From Neurospora tetrasperma FGSC 2508 (taxonomy: Eukaryota; Ascomycota; Sordariomycetes; Sordariales; Sordariaceae): a stretch of DNA of 64,000 bases. The position numbers and the translations under genes are program-made. The first letter of the stretch is position 1. Each line of letters starts with the position of its first letter. The stretch spans positions 8,264,705 to 8,328,704 of the forward strand of contig NW_009799179.1 of assembly GCF_000213175.1 (NCBI RefSeq), in the 5' to 3' direction. Of this stretch, positions 11,901-24,595 are shown one piece after another. The notes below the pieces were generated by a model, which saw only the letters and a list, made by a program, of their open reading frames with translations, was not told the origin of the DNA and ran no database searches.

Positions 11901-13531
11901 CAAAACCCATGGACGCGAAAGGCGGGCAAGCCAGCGCAACTTGGCTGGGAGATTGACCGATCACAGCTCGGAGAATTTAAGACGCCAAGATGTCAAGACA
12001 TGGCAGGTGAGTTCAGAAACGTCGCCCTAGTGAAGCCGGCGCTCGAGAGCAGAGCCAAGTGAAATGAAGTTGCAGTTGCGGCTGAAGAAGCAATGAAAAC
12101 GCCGAGTTTGACCGACCTATCTTATATTCTTCGAATCGTTAGCCATCGGTTAATGAGCTAAGTTGGAACTGGCAGGTGCCTCTACTTGACCCGAAAATTT
12201 GGTCATTAGCGGTGGTGATGGACACTCTTGAATTAGCCAAGCTCGGAAAATGACGCCTCTTATCCTTGAGTGTTCATGTCGGTATACATCCCTGCCCATC
12301 GATGAATCCGTGGATAAAACGCGTTTTGATATCGTGATGATGATGTTGCAGTTGCATCGCATCGTTCGCGCCGCCTGCCAGGTCGCATTTCCCTGATCGG
12401 CGTTAGTGGTCGATCATAGGAGCCCCGCTAAGTGTTCCCCTGAAAGCACGGCACGCTGTGATTTTTTAGGGGGTGCCAATGCAGCCAGGGGGATTTGTGG
12501 GGCCGCTAAAGGGAGATCCCCGCGTCGACGCAACCACACAGGGCAAGGAACCTCAGTGCGAGCTGCGTAAAACACTTCACAGTTCACACCTCAATCGGGC
12601 TGCCACCCTCAAAGGTCGACCCAATAACGTACCGTGGTCCAGCTTCACCTCATCACCATCACGGAACGGTCTGGATGATCATTGCGGGTGGCCCTAAATC
12701 TCGTACGATTATGACGGCTGAGAAGGCTTGGCAGGATGTGTGTGGGAAGGGAAGCCATCCAAACCATCGACACGAAGGACAGCAGTGGCCGTCGACAGGA
12801 ATAATACCCAACCCGCGTGGGAAGCCGACACTACTACCGTCACCACAGCCTGCTGTGATAAAGTGAACGCTTCGGTACTTTCTTAAAGACATCTTATATG
12901 GACATCAGAGGTACTGACTACGGTTGTCCAGGGCTCTTTGGCTCTTTAGCCAAAGTGGATATATCCAACCTCTCACCATCGTCTGCCTCACCATCCAGAT
13001 AGGAGAAGGGGGGGAGATGTCAGCTGGAAATTCTGGGACGGCATCACTTGAACCCCCCACCCCCCGCTCCCAACCATCTCCTATCTTTCTTTTCTCTCCA
13101 ATACTCGATCTTGACTTGACAACCGCAAAGTCTATTTCGAATCGGAAATAATCGCTTTCAGCATCTGATCATGCAACAGCAGTCAAAACCTCAGGCTGTC
13201 ATCACGGAATTTGCATGGCTCACCTTCAGCGATGTAGCCTGTCAAGTTCAACTTTATTATTAAATACTTTTGTTGGGGTGATTTCTGCTTGCATTCGTGA
13301 TGCATGCGAAGAAAATCAGGGACATGTTTGTGTTCAGGTACGTAGCTTAAGAGCTCGCATGCGCCGCTAACCTAGGATAAAACTGAACTCCCAGATAATA
13401 AATCATCGGATCGCTAACCAGTGACCAAAAAAACATAGCCATTTGAGAGATGGATCCAGAAATGAACCATTAGGCAATATATATTTTCCCATCATTGACC
13501 CCAAGCATTCCCGATAACATTCCGTCTCAAC
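8914..13531. other. Gene-poor tract of about 4.6 kb
   Basis: Neither strand shows a recognisable domain, signal peptide, tRNA or transposon. Open frames are all under about 130 residues, overlap each other on both strands, and have no convincing splice partners. Base composition is not strongly AT-biased, so it does not look like a heavily RIP-mutated repeat. Untranslated parts of the flanking genes and unrecognised non-coding RNA are possible. Confidence 0.5.
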
Positions 13532-14413
13532 TCAGAGCATCAACATCATTGCACCACCCAGTAAGGCAGCCGCCACTCCGGTCATGGAACTCGCGCTAAG
13601 GCTGGCTCCAGCTGCAACAGGTAGTGTGCCTGACGGTGAGGGCGCGCCTCCGGTGGTAGATCCGGTAGGGGCAGCAACGCCAGTGGTAGAAGCACCGCAA
13701 GCCGGCTCGGTGATCTTGAAGTTGGCGCAGGTGATCCTCGTCTTGTTGGGGAAATGGAACACGATGCTGCGGTCGAGGAAGTAGGCGTCCGAACCCTCAA
13801 CGAGCGAGGCGTACTTGTCAACGTAACTGGCGCTGAAGGTGATATTGTCCGCAGGAATAGCGCCGTGCTTGCCAGCCAGATCGCCGATCTGGCACGTCTC
13901 GGGCTTACTCTTGTCGCAGACGGGGTCCTCGCCTCGCTCAGTAGGGTCAAAGTGAGCGCCGGTTGCTGTGCAGTTGCCGTTCTCGGGGACGGGCTTGGCG
14001 TGAATGTGGTAAGCTGTGAAAAGGTTAGTTACCGTTTTCCTGTCCAGCAGGAGTGAACTATGTCGGGATCATACTGAAAGGGCCACCCTCAGGCAGGCCG
14101 CTCACTTCAACGTTGAACTGCACTCCAACACCGCCGTCGCCCGACTTGGCTACCACCTTGCCCTTGATGTTGCCGCCATTAGGGAAGCCGTTCTTTTGCC
14201 AGGCGTTTTCTGGAAGGACCGCTTCGGCAACGAGACAAGAGGGATTGTTGGTCACAGCTGCAGCTGTGGGGAGCTGGTACAACCTCATAGTTAGTATTGG
14301 GACGCTTTCTACGTCGTTGTATAGGTAGGAGGATGATGAGAACATACAGCCTTCTGGGCAGCAACACCGGTAGCGGCCGCGCCGAGGAGTGAAAGAGCTA
14401 CTGAGGTACGCAT
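13532..14413 (-). CDS. Secreted, probably GPI-anchored Cu-only superoxide-dismutase-like protein
   Basis: Three exons, 14413-14348, 14273-14075 and 14013-13532, about 248 residues. It has a signal peptide (about residues 1-19), a Cu/Zn-SOD beta-barrel domain, a Ser/Thr/Gly-rich linker and a hydrophobic C-terminus ending MMLML, as for GPI anchoring. Histidines fit the copper site of fungal extracellular SODs such as Candida SOD5: TYHIHAK (H91, H93), GAHFDP (H109) and VFHFPNK (H175). The zinc loop lacks the expected histidines (TCQIGDLAGKHG in place of an RHVGDLG-type segment), although the Asp remains. Cysteines at about 103, 121, 129 and 184 could form disulfides. The predicted role is dismutation of superoxide at the cell surface or wall. 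Intron 1 has branch ACTAAC and acceptor TACCAG, which fixes exon 2. Confidence 0.82.
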
Positions 14414-17400
14414 TTTGAGTTGTGGTTGAGGTGATAATCGACGATAAGGTTGATAATGCTGACAAGTTGGACTAATGCGGTGTCTCGAGGTTAATTTATG
14501 TGGACCCTTTCCTGAGTGCTGAGCGAGTGACTGCTTGTGACAAGCTTGAAAAAAAAGAATTAAAAAGCACAAGAAGGCAGAGGAAGACGACAACTTAAAT
14601 CAAAGCTGAACTCAACGTTGGTCAGGATCTTCCGTCCATCCATGCAAGGGACAAACATTCAAGACCTTGTCCCCGGTTCCTTGGGTGGCGTTTGGGAGGA
14701 CCAATTTCCACGTGTGCGACCCAACACAGTGAAACTAACAACAGGGACGTACACATACTTCGTTTTCTTGTTTCTAGTTACTTAACCCTCGAAAATACCC
14801 GAATGCGTTGTTACCAACCCGGTTGACCGTTGACGTCGCTGTCCTCCAATCAAACTTTTCCCTTTTTTTTTTTTGATGAAGTGGGATGGGGTGGGATGTG
14901 AACAAATTCCGGTTCTTCAGGCGAGTTGAACTAACTAGCCCCGTTGGAACCGTTATTTCGTTCGTTGTTGTTGGATTTCGGTAAAAAAAAAAAAACAAGC
15001 AGTTGGTTCGTTGTTGGTGTTGTTTTTGTTGTTTTTTTGTGTCCTGCTTTTTGCTGTTGTTTCTGCTAATGCTGCCGAGCCGTACAACTTTGTACTTGGC
15101 GAGGCCAAAGAAAGAGAGCGCTAAGCTTGGTAGTACCCCTTATATATCAAAAACAAATTCCGAATTTCCTTGTGTTCTAGGCGGAAGCGGGAACTCATGA
15201 AGATCTCTCCTGCTTGGTTCTGCTTTCTGCTGCGGTGCTTCCACACTCACAAAATCACGAAGCCCAGGGGGCCCCAGTTGAAGGTGAGAGCCACCTAAGA
15301 AGGCCGGCCGAGGCAGGACAGGGGCGTAGTTCACCACTGTAACCTAGCGAGGCTACATCTACCGTAGCAAGTCAACGGAAGCGGGCGGGAAGAGAGAGGC
15401 GGGACAGGCATCAAGTGGAAGTGTTCAACCGGCTAACTAACGGACTGTATTCGTTGGGAGTCCTTAGTGCTGTTCGCCACTAACTGGCTGGCTCGCTAGC
15501 TGCATATGGCAACCTAAGACAAGGGCCAATTGCGATGGAAACGCCAAGCCACGAATGTTTTATAACATGTTAATCTTGTCTCTTTGATGGGCTACAGTTT
15601 ACGCCTGAAAGAAAGGACTAAAAACAGAAACATAAAAGGTCGAGCGTGGTAGGAGCGGGGTGCAAAGCGGCAAATTGCATGGCCCCCGTTATACAATTCC
15701 AGTGCCATACCACCGCTGCCACTCAGCTTAATATGATCCTACGGGCTGTTCAGGCTGTGTGACAAAGATGCGTTGTGTTGTGTTGTTGGGTCGCGATACC
15801 TGCTGTTAAACGGAAAGGAGTGCTGTGCTGGTGCTTTCCAAGAAGCGGGTGTCGGTTGGCGATTTGTCTTGGCCTTCATCTTGAGTGGATGTCAAATAAA
15901 GGGACTAGTCTAACATTTCGCTTGCCCCTTGCCAGAGAGGCACGTTTGATTGAGCAAACTGTCTTGGATTGATAGGGGAGCGAGGAAACTGGAAGTTGGG
16001 AAAGTGACATGACGGTTAGGGGGAATGAAGTTGAAGAAGTTGAAATGCTGGAAGACAGTATGAAACGGATGAAGTGAAACGGTTTTTTCTGCACTGTTGG
16101 TTGGTTGGTCATAACGACGAGTGGATGGTAAGGCACCGCTATACCTACCTAGATAATTGAGTAAAACCGCTTCAAGTGAAAAAAAAGCAGTAAACCATCA
16201 CGTGGATGGGATGGGATGAATATCGAGTGTCATGTATGCTTTTCCTCTTCACTAGTTGATCATGATGGTTCGTCCATTTCTCATCCGTAGAGGACTCAAT
16301 TCAGTGAGCGTTAATTTCGATCCGGGCTCCGGAGCGGTCCGTGTGGTCAGTTGCTTCATTACTCCGCAACGATTTTATTATCATTTTAACCGCCTATCCA
16401 AGGCTCCGGTGCGATCAACACTCGGTAATAACGGCGTGCTAGTGTGCTGTTGGTGCTGGCGATCGCTCTGTACGCGATGGGACTGATTGGTAGCAGCGAC
16501 TAAACTTCTAGGTAAGCTAGCAAGATCACTTCGGCAAAAGCACCAGACGAGTAAAGTCTACGTGATGCTATTGGTGGGTTATTAATACTACCGTGCTGTG
16601 GAGAGCGTAGCATAGTGTAGTGTAGTCTAGTGTACACTAATTAAAACGACAGGTACTTTTCCCCACAACTCAGCCTCCGTCCTACTGCATTTCCATTTGC
16701 AACACCATCGTCTATCACTACTTTCCCACCCCTACAATCACCAGTCAAAGCGACACGTCAAAATCATTCAATATCTTAGAACAGCTTGATGGTGCGTATG
16801 TAAGCTAAGGTAAGTAGATTTACAGCCTCGGTGTTGACATTTCATACAGGGCAGCCGGCCATGACATGACTCCATCGTGGGATGTACGTACTGCTTCCCA
16901 AGGCTCAGTTCAGAATGTAGGAATCAACTTGAGATCCTGGGCTAGACATATGATTGGGAAGAAGCGCGTGGGGAGGTCACGCAACATGTTGTTAGATGAG
17001 TGGCTTCCCACTTGATACCTGAGCATTTTTTGGATCGGGATGCAGAGGTCGAAACAACATGGATTCGCACATTAGAGGAACAAAGAAGAAAAACGAAAAA
17101 AGAATGGCATACAAAGAGAAAGTGAGGGAACAGGAAGAAGGAGACCACTGAGGGTGGCCGTAGTGAGAATGGGAAAGTCTGAGACTGGCCACAGATAGGT
17201 ATCATGCAGAATTTGAAGATTCGATGTGAGGCTGAACGAAAGTGACATGAACGGTGTGTAATAAAACAAAACAAAACAGAACAGAACAGAACGCGCGCCT
17301 GACACAGGGGAAGGCAGTTCGGGTGGCTGCAGCGGAGGAAGTCCAACTTGGCCTTCCCACTCAGCGCTGTGTATGAGGAAATAAAGTGACGTCTGTGGGA

Positions 17401-18339
17401 GATTTGAGAATTGACTTGTGTTACTTCACAGGGCGGGAAGGAAACATCGTGGGTTCTTGAAATGCCACGGCAAAACTACATATGACGGGCGTCAGAAAGA
17501 GAGGTTGTGTAATCTGCCTTCGCGGTCTGGCGAGGGGAGTCTAAAGACTGGCCGCCATCGTGAATTCCTGACAATAGATGGCGAAGAAGCGATGACGGGG
17601 CGGAAGGCGAAGCCAGACAGGCGGCCGTATGAAGGCCAACATGAGCTGTTGGAGTTGTCATCGTCGGGCATCCTGTGCATCAAGGTATACGGCCGACTGG
17701 AAGGGCGTTTGAGGTGTGAGGCAGGGCTAGAAGCGCCAAGGAGTGCCCCTGGTCGGTTCTGCGCGGCTATTTCATCGTATCATGTTCAAGCACATTCCAA
17801 GCCACCCACGCGCTTTGGTCTGTATCTTTTGTACTGAAGATAAGTTTCATGATGAGGCCGCGAAGTTGGCTTGAGAAGGAAGTCAGTTTTCGCAATTGGA
17901 GCGCACATGCTTTTGCGGCATGAAGATGATTGTGAATTCCGTGTTGTCCATTATGGTGTGGCCATGGCGTCCGGGAGCCAGATATTCGGGTTTTCGGCGC
18001 TGCGGATGAAGTCAACCTACAATGTTGAGTGGTCTTCTCGGGAAGATGACGGGATGCACTTGACAGGATGTTAACAACCTAATGTATATGGAAGAAATAG
18101 CGTTCATGATCCTGCCACACAGAAAATTGACACAAAATGTGGGCCATTCACTTTTGGCGGGGTATTGGGTTGTAGCTTATATGTAACCAGATAAGGCATG
18201 GACGCTTGTCGTCGCTACCTAGCCCGCGCGGGGTACGAGCCCAACCATCGTCAACTTCCTTCATCCTCCTTCAAACACTGACCAACCACTTCCCGACGAG
18301 GTGTCCGTTGTCCCAAAAAGCGCCAAGTTCTGAAGAACA
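14414..18339. other. Gene-poor tract of about 3.9 kb
   Basis: No gene could be supported on either strand. The part near 14414-14600 is the promoter and leader of the SOD-like gene. A tracts occur near 14865 and 14984, and a degenerate pentanucleotide repeat lies near 17262. Short frames are low-complexity or overlap on both strands. Confidence 0.5.
17262..17292. repeat. Pentanucleotide microsatellite (AAAAC/AGAAC)n
   Basis: A short tandem array of AAAAC units changes into AGAAC units and ends at a GCGCGC stretch. It lies in non-coding sequence. Confidence 0.75.
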
Positions 18340-20763
18340 ATGTCCGAAGAGCCTAATTATGAGCAGAACATTGGTTTCGACACCCAGGAGGAGGCGGTTC
18401 AGTCAACGCGACCCCGCCTGCATCTATCACCGGAATTTCTCTCCAAACGCCTACACTACTGTTCCAAATGCAGATGGATATTCGAGAATGCAGATCTGAG
18501 TATTCAGGACTACCCGGGAAAAGAATATGACTTTCATAACTGGGCGGGGTTGAGTGACGCGGCTAGGGAGGGATGTCACCACTGTTATGTTCTGCTAAAT
18601 ACCTTGGACGAAGAGCATATCTTGCGACTCACGGGTCCAGATAACTTGGAGTCGCAAGAAAATACAAATCCACTCAAGTTAAGGATACGGTCCTATGACC
18701 GTGCCTGGACTGGGACGCCTGGTATAATGACATCGTGGGAATTGCATTCGGTCAAACAGAAACTGTATGACATACACTTGGAACCACTTGAAGATGGCAT
18801 AGACCTAAGTAAGAATATGGCATATCGCACACATCTTTCCCTTTCTTGAGTGATTCAGTGGCTAACTCCCTACTCTTATCCTTTGTCCTGCCAACTAGGT
18901 GAAGCAGAAGGTCGGTTCGTTGAGTGCACAAGTACCGACAGTGAAGCCAGCTAGAAACAGATACTCAGCTGGGTTGACCAGTGCTCTGCCACCCACCCTT
19001 CCTGCAATGCACGGATTCGTCAGGATTCTCGGGATCGCAAGCCCACCCGCCTGTTATTTGTGGGTGATCTTGTCAACCCTTGGGTCAATCTTTGCGAGAC
19101 AAAAACTCTGGATTTATCGCGAACAGATTACATGACGCTTAGTCATTGTTGGGGTGACGGTGTTCCGCTACGTCTCACACACGACAACTACAACAGATTT
19201 CTTGCAGGGATTGAGTTCAGCGAAATACCGAAAACATTCAGAGATGCCATTGACGCAACCCGGCGACTGAGTGTCCAGTACTTGTGGATTGACTCTTTGT
19301 GTATTGTCCAAGACTCTCGGGAAGATTGGCTCCACGAATCCGCAAAGATGCATCATATCTATCAGAACTCATACCTCAATCTCATGGCGGCTGCTTCATC
19401 CAACTCCCACGGTGGGCTCTATTCATCCAAGTATCCCTTCCTCAGTATCCCATTTCTTGTGCCCCTCGGAGATCCCCGCAAACCAAAAATCGCCTGCTAT
19501 CGTTACATGAATGCTAGGAGAGAAAAGCTCGATAATCTCACTCTCTTCTCAAGAGGTTGGGTGATGCAAGAGCGAGTCTTGGCTCGACGAAACCTCATCT
19601 TCGGAAAAGAGATACATTGGGAGTGTCACGACTCTACCGGGTCCGAAAGCTTCCCTGTTGGAACTGCACTTGAAAAGCGACAGCACACTGTAGAGGGACA
19701 AACAGATGCAAGCCGCCGCACTGTCTGGCAAATTATCGTGAAGAACTATTCACGCTTGAACCTGACGTTTGCAAGCGACAGGCTCATTGCAATCGCGGGC
19801 ATGGCCGCCGAGTTGGGACAGCTCTGGGACAGCGTCCAATACTACGCCGGTCTCTGGTCATTGCATCTCCGTGCGAGCCTTCTGTGGTGTAGCAGGAAGC
19901 CCTCTGTTCAAGCGAAGAGTTTTATAGCGCCATCTTGGTCGTGGGCGTCTGTCGGCACAGAAGTACAGTGGTTTGACGCTGACGACTTTGATGGGCTAGC
20001 CGAAGTTTTGCAGGTGGATGTTGTCTTGACGTCGCATGGACATCCATTTGGCCCTGTGACCAGGGGTTCTATCCATCTCAATGGGCCCATGTGCCAAGCG
20101 AAATTAGTCAAGACAAAGTATACAGAGATCTTGTGCTTCGATCAAGACACTGAAGATGCGGTTTCAAAAGCTGACACGACCGAGGATGATGATGCCACCA
20201 CTCAGTCCGGATTCCGCACAACGGTGGTGCTCGACCACTACCCTTGGAGCGAGCAAGAGATGGCTGCTGAGACGGACGTAGACATCACGGTTTATGTGGC
20301 CCCTCTGCAAACCGACATTGACCTCAAACTGACCTATTCCGGTCTGCTGCGACTGGGCGGGCTCCTTTTGCTACCAACAGGCTCGTTTTCAGGACAATTC
20401 CGAAGAATCGGGCACTTTTTTATCCAGGACCAATGGGGAATGGATGGCCGACGCGTCTATGAGGAACGGATAGCACGAATGAGAAAAGAAGGGAAAATAC
20501 AGCAGAAGGATGAGAAACCCCCAGGCTTTGTGGACCGAGAGGAGTGGTTGAAAAGAGACCCCTTTGGCAACGGTGTGATCACCAAAACGCTCCGCTCTCG
20601 CTATAACTCAGCCGTTGATCTGGGTTATGCTGGAGAGATTAGTAACTTTTTGGGTTATATCGATCGATGGGCAGAAGAGCACAGGAAACTGGGTATCATG
20701 GACCCCAATCTTGGAGAAGAAGATGTTGAAGCCAAGGGGTGGTACAGATACGAGATTGTCTGA
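18340..20763 (+). pseudogene. HET-domain (heterokaryon incompatibility) gene with an in-frame TAG
   Basis: Exon 1 18340-18808 and exon 2 18899-20763, joined in phase 1 (GTAAGA...CTAG), would give about 777 codons. The HET core is clear: YMTLSHCWG near residue 234, LWIDSLCIVQD, and RGWVMQERVLARRNLIFG. HET proteins trigger non-self recognition and cell death after fusion of unlike hyphae. The N-terminal part has a CSKC...CHHC cysteine pattern. Just inside exon 2 the frame is stopped by TAG at 18952-18954 (codon 175), yet it stays open and family-like on both sides (VECTSTDSEAS before, KQILSWVDQCSATHPSC after). I found no in-phase intron of normal size that skips the stop without losing conserved residues. 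It could be a pseudogene, an inactive allele or a sequencing error. Confidence 0.75.
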
Positions 20764-21711
20764 GAGCTATCAGCGAGGGCATCTTCGTCAAGTGAGCGCT
20801 CACTCGGCTCAACGGCCTCACTATGATGTTCGAAAAGAGAATGAAGCTGATCATTCAAGGACCATAAACCCCAGGGCTGGCACACACACCATAGCTCACC
20901 TCAGCCGTTTTCTCCTTTTGCCTTCTGTGACTTCGGTCGGCCCAGTACATGCAACAAACTCGGACAAGAGCCAAAAAAATCTCGAGGACAAAAACCCAGC
21001 TCGCGCCCCACATCTGGATGTCTGTATCATTTTCTATTCCGAGGATAGTTTGTTCTATATGAACCTGCAATACGAACTCGTTAGCTCGAGACTCGAACCT
21101 GGCGAGCCTAGTCGCTCTAAAGGTTTCGTCTGTACACGGCCATCTTCCGACTTCGGTAACCACTAAAATAGCACACTAACTTGAAGACTGGCAACTCTCC
21201 CACAAAACTGTTAGGATACCATCTCATTGCATCTGGTTCTGGTGGACGATGCTAGCGCACAGACCATTCTCGACCCACCCAGCTCCATCGCCAATTCTAC
21301 GATGCTTTTTTCCTCTTTCTTGCTCAAAACACTACACAGTAGTATCCCGCATCACCGGCCAGCCCTATGGATGTGAAAGTAACAGAATACTATCATATAT
21401 ATGGTTGCAGCCAGGACATTTTGCGACCTAATCGACACGAAAAAAAAAAAAAAAACATCATTTCAAAAGGCCTCCATAGCTTGATCTGTCAATCAACCAC
21501 TACCAGCCTCCGCTTCGCTCATCATCAATCATCATTATCATCATCATCACAGTCTACAATACTTCGCCTTCAAGGCTTCCACGGGCCGCACTGCCGCCCA
21601 CGTCAGAGACTCTTTCAGGCAGCCAAACATTATGTTGTTTGGAAAAGACCTGCGTTTTCCAGGATGTACCCCTTGCTCACTCATGACCACAGATGCCCAG
21701 AGGCCAAGAGC
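20764..21711. other. Spacer between convergent HET and UbiA genes
   Basis: Both neighbouring genes end toward this stretch. It holds an A run (21440-21455) and a CAT-rich simple sequence (about 21520-21550). Short frames on either strand have no family signature. Confidence 0.5.
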
Positions 21712-22866
21712 TCAAGCCGTCGACAAAGCAGCCACAAGCGGGATCAAATAAATCACAATCGTCCACCTCGCCCAAAGCCTCCACGTTCGCTCCTCAGCAC
21801 CCGCACTCCTCTGCGTGAGTACCCGACTTGCCAGAAACAGCGAGTAGAGCACAAAACAGGCAGCGACTGTGATCTTCAGCTGCCAGAACCACGCGCAAAC
21901 GAGCGTCCAGAGCGGCATCATCATGGCCAGATGTGCCCGCGGGACCGCCGCTTCGCCGAGGAAGATGGCTAGCGTCTTTTTGCGCTTCATGGTCTTGTCA
22001 CCGCTGCTGCCCCCTTGGTTCCCCGGGGTGTGGTGGTCCTTGTGGTTCTTGAATTCCTGGCAACCGATGGTGGTGGCAATTAGGACGCTGACGAGGTTGA
22101 GCCAAGTCCAGGTGTGGCGGTGCGGGCTGCTGCTGCTGCTGCTGCCGGCCATGAGGACAATCTTGAGAGAGGCAGAGTTGATGTACCCGAACGAGATGCC
22201 GAGAATGATGTCGCGGACAAAGAGCTCGTTACCGCCGCTGAGGTCGTTGTAGATGAAGGCGAGGAGGTGGATCATCAGCCCTTCGTGCCAGACGCCGAGA
22301 AAGTGGTTGAGAGCGAGGGTGATGGGGAGCAGGGTGAGGTAGATGCGGCGGATCTGCTCGGGCGTTGTGACGGTCTTGCTGGAGGAGGGCGAGAAAGGCC
22401 TCCAGGGCTTCTTGCCGTTGTTAAAGCGCTCGTTGGCAATGGACCCCTCCTGGGGCCGCTGGTTGCCGAGATTAAAGATGAGTAGGGCGAAGAAGTTGAA
22501 GAAGTAGGTGAGTGGGAGTCTGGTAATTATCTCGGGAAAGGTAGGGCCCGCGCCTTCGAAAGCCTCGCCGCGGAGGTATGCATCAGCGATGGCAGCTGTG
22601 ATGCCGAAGATGGCGTTGGGTAGCGTGGCAGTGAAGAGGTCATCTTTGGTGAAGGCCCAAATTACTTTGCCGACTGCTGATACGTTTTCGAAGAAATCGG
22701 CGGCGGGAAAAAGAGGGAGCCGTCCTAGGACAGCCTCATCGTCCTTTTCCACGGTCACAAACTCGGACTTTTGGTGCGCCGGTCCAGCGCCGAACAAGGA
22801 AAGCAGGCTTCTGAGTGTGGGAGATTCGGACTCAGCTGATAAGTGAGAGGGAGCGTGGGAGGCCAT
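21712..22866 (-). CDS. UbiA-family integral membrane protein (prenyltransferase/terpene-cyclase-like)
   Basis: A single exon of about 384 residues, starting at the ATG at 22866 (the frame is open slightly further but without an earlier ATG). Several hydrophobic segments indicate a polytopic membrane protein. The pattern fits the UbiA superfamily as seen in fungal membrane enzymes: LFNLGNQRPQEG...KKPWRPF after the third hydrophobic segment, corresponding to the first aspartate-rich substrate motif and its KPWRP signature, and later CQEFKNHKDHH...GDKTMKRKKTLA, corresponding to the second motif. The first motif has Gln/Glu/Asn where canonical UbiA enzymes have Asp, and the second contains a Gly/Ser-rich insertion. 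UbiA members transfer prenyl chains or, in fungi, cyclise farnesyl diphosphate. The substrate and activity here are unknown, and no other biosynthetic genes lie beside it. Confidence 0.8.
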   Translation of the reverse strand: MASHAPSHLSAESESPTLRSLLSLFGAGPAHQKSEFVTVEKDDEAVLGRLPLFPAADFFENVSAVGKVIWAFTKDDLFTATLPNAIFGITAAIADAYLRGEAFEGAGPTFPEIITRLPLTYFFNFFALLIFNLGNQRPQEGSIANERFNNGKKPWRPFSPSSSKTVTTPEQIRRIYLTLLPITLALNHFLGVWHEGLMIHLLAFIYNDLSGGNELFVRDIILGISFGYINSASLKIVLMAGSSSSSSPHRHTWTWLNLVSVLIATTIGCQEFKNHKDHHTPGNQGGSSGDKTMKRKKTLAIFLGEAAVPRAHLAMMMPLWTLVCAWFWQLKITVAACFVLYSLFLASRVLTQRSAGAEERTWRLWARWTIVIYLIPLVAALSTA

Positions 22867-24595
22867 GCTGCTCAAATTATGTACAAGAGGGGTGAAGAGC
22901 TGGGTGAGTGGTGAGGAGTGTACATCCTTGGAACGTCCAGCATGGCATCATTTATACCCGCAGTCTCGGTTAGCATTATCACCTTCATCGAGATCAAGTC
23001 CCTTCTCGGCAGCTATGTCCCATGCTTCGATCACACAGCTGTGGGTCGCCAGTTTAAAGGAACAGTTTCCATTTAATACTATTGGATGCCGGGCTGCTAT
23101 GATTTTGCGCGGATCATCCGGGCTGTTCGCCGGACTTCCCGAACGAGTGGAGCTCCCGAGAGCACGGGCGGTCTCATGCCATCAACGGACCTTGATTTGA
23201 CGACAATCATTCCTCTGTTCGTGACGCGAGTTGAGCGAGGCATAATCGGCATCGAAATCTGAAATTTTTAACTGATATCATACCACACATGACACTGCTA
23301 ACTTTCACTGACTGGTACGTTAGAAATAGATCTAAAGCGAACGATGTCCCTTTACCACGAACTTGCAACAATACCTAGATGACCCTGACTTTTCCACTTT
23401 CTGCTTAAAGGTCAGAAATTTGAAACCCATAGTCGTACGTACAGTAGAAAAGGAACAGAACCAGGTAGCTCCTATCGTGGCTCTCCCCGAACTACAGTGG
23501 AAAATATCCTCTGGGACTAGTTCTTATGGGAACTATCATTGTACGATTTGGGTCGTTGCACAAGGAACCGACATCAGTCGCTATCTTGAACCGATTAGCT
23601 GTTGGCACAATTTGTCAGTACTTCATCGACGCCGCAGACCAGAATGCGCATCAGGCCTGGCATGGTGATGTTCCTGTTGCTCAGTTCCTTCAAGTGTTGG
23701 ATACGTGTAGTCGGTGGTATTGTTAGGTACTATTCCTGTATTATCATTTTTTTTCTTTGCCCGTTTCCCTGCCCTGTAAACACAAAACATGGTTTCTTGA
23801 CACAGTTTACGCATGCATTGCACGGCATGCAGGTGGGGTACCTGCTCGGAGCCAGGCTATACCTAACAACCCACCATCTAGGTACACTCGGTTCAACTTG
23901 ACTAAATGTACATTTCTCGGAACTCTACCTACTACGCAATATGTCACCCACCCCAATCCCTGCATCCCTCGCCATCATCCTAGAGATACCCACCTATTTC
24001 TGTTACCCCTGATCACACGTCGACACGTGAATATGTTCCTAAGTCTGATAGGAGACGAGGCGTCAACCGCTACCACGTTTCGCCAAAGGACCCTTCCCGG
24101 ACACTCGTCAAATCTACGGCATGTCTCTTCAAATGAAATTTTGAAATCCTGTGTACTGACAAGTCTTTGAACAGGACTGCTAAACGTACTCTTTTGGTTG
24201 CTTGTCGAAATTAGACAGATGTTTACTTCATTTTCGCACTAAAGCATGCCTCCATACTCTGGCAACGCAATTATGCCCCCGGCGACGTTCGGATGTCTTC
24301 TCAGAAATTTCACTACAAAGGACCACACAAGACTAGGTCTAGTACGCGAGATCAGGTCACTCTCACTTGACGAGTCGCCACTGCTCTGTTCAAATAGTTT
24401 CTAATCGTGCAATTTCAAAATTTCCTCGGTCCAGTATTCTCCGCGCGTATACACACACTTCAGCTCTAAGTCGGCGGCCCCTTTCAACCACGTTACAATG
24501 ACTTGATTTGCGTCGATAATAAAAAAGAGAGACATTGGGTTCCAGAATGAAATCATTTGCAATGGTCATCATATTACCCAAAAGGTGCAAAAATC
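22867..24595. other. Intergenic tract between the UbiA-like gene and tRNA-Leu
   Basis: No supported gene was found. The right half is fairly AT-rich. Short overlapping frames on both strands carry no recognisable domains. Confidence 0.5.

Noticed and set aside
18919-18981. An intron that would skip the TAG in the HET gene
   Set aside because: The in-phase option uses a poor GTTGAG donor and would delete the conserved WVDQ segment before CSATHPSC. Other acceptors are out of phase.
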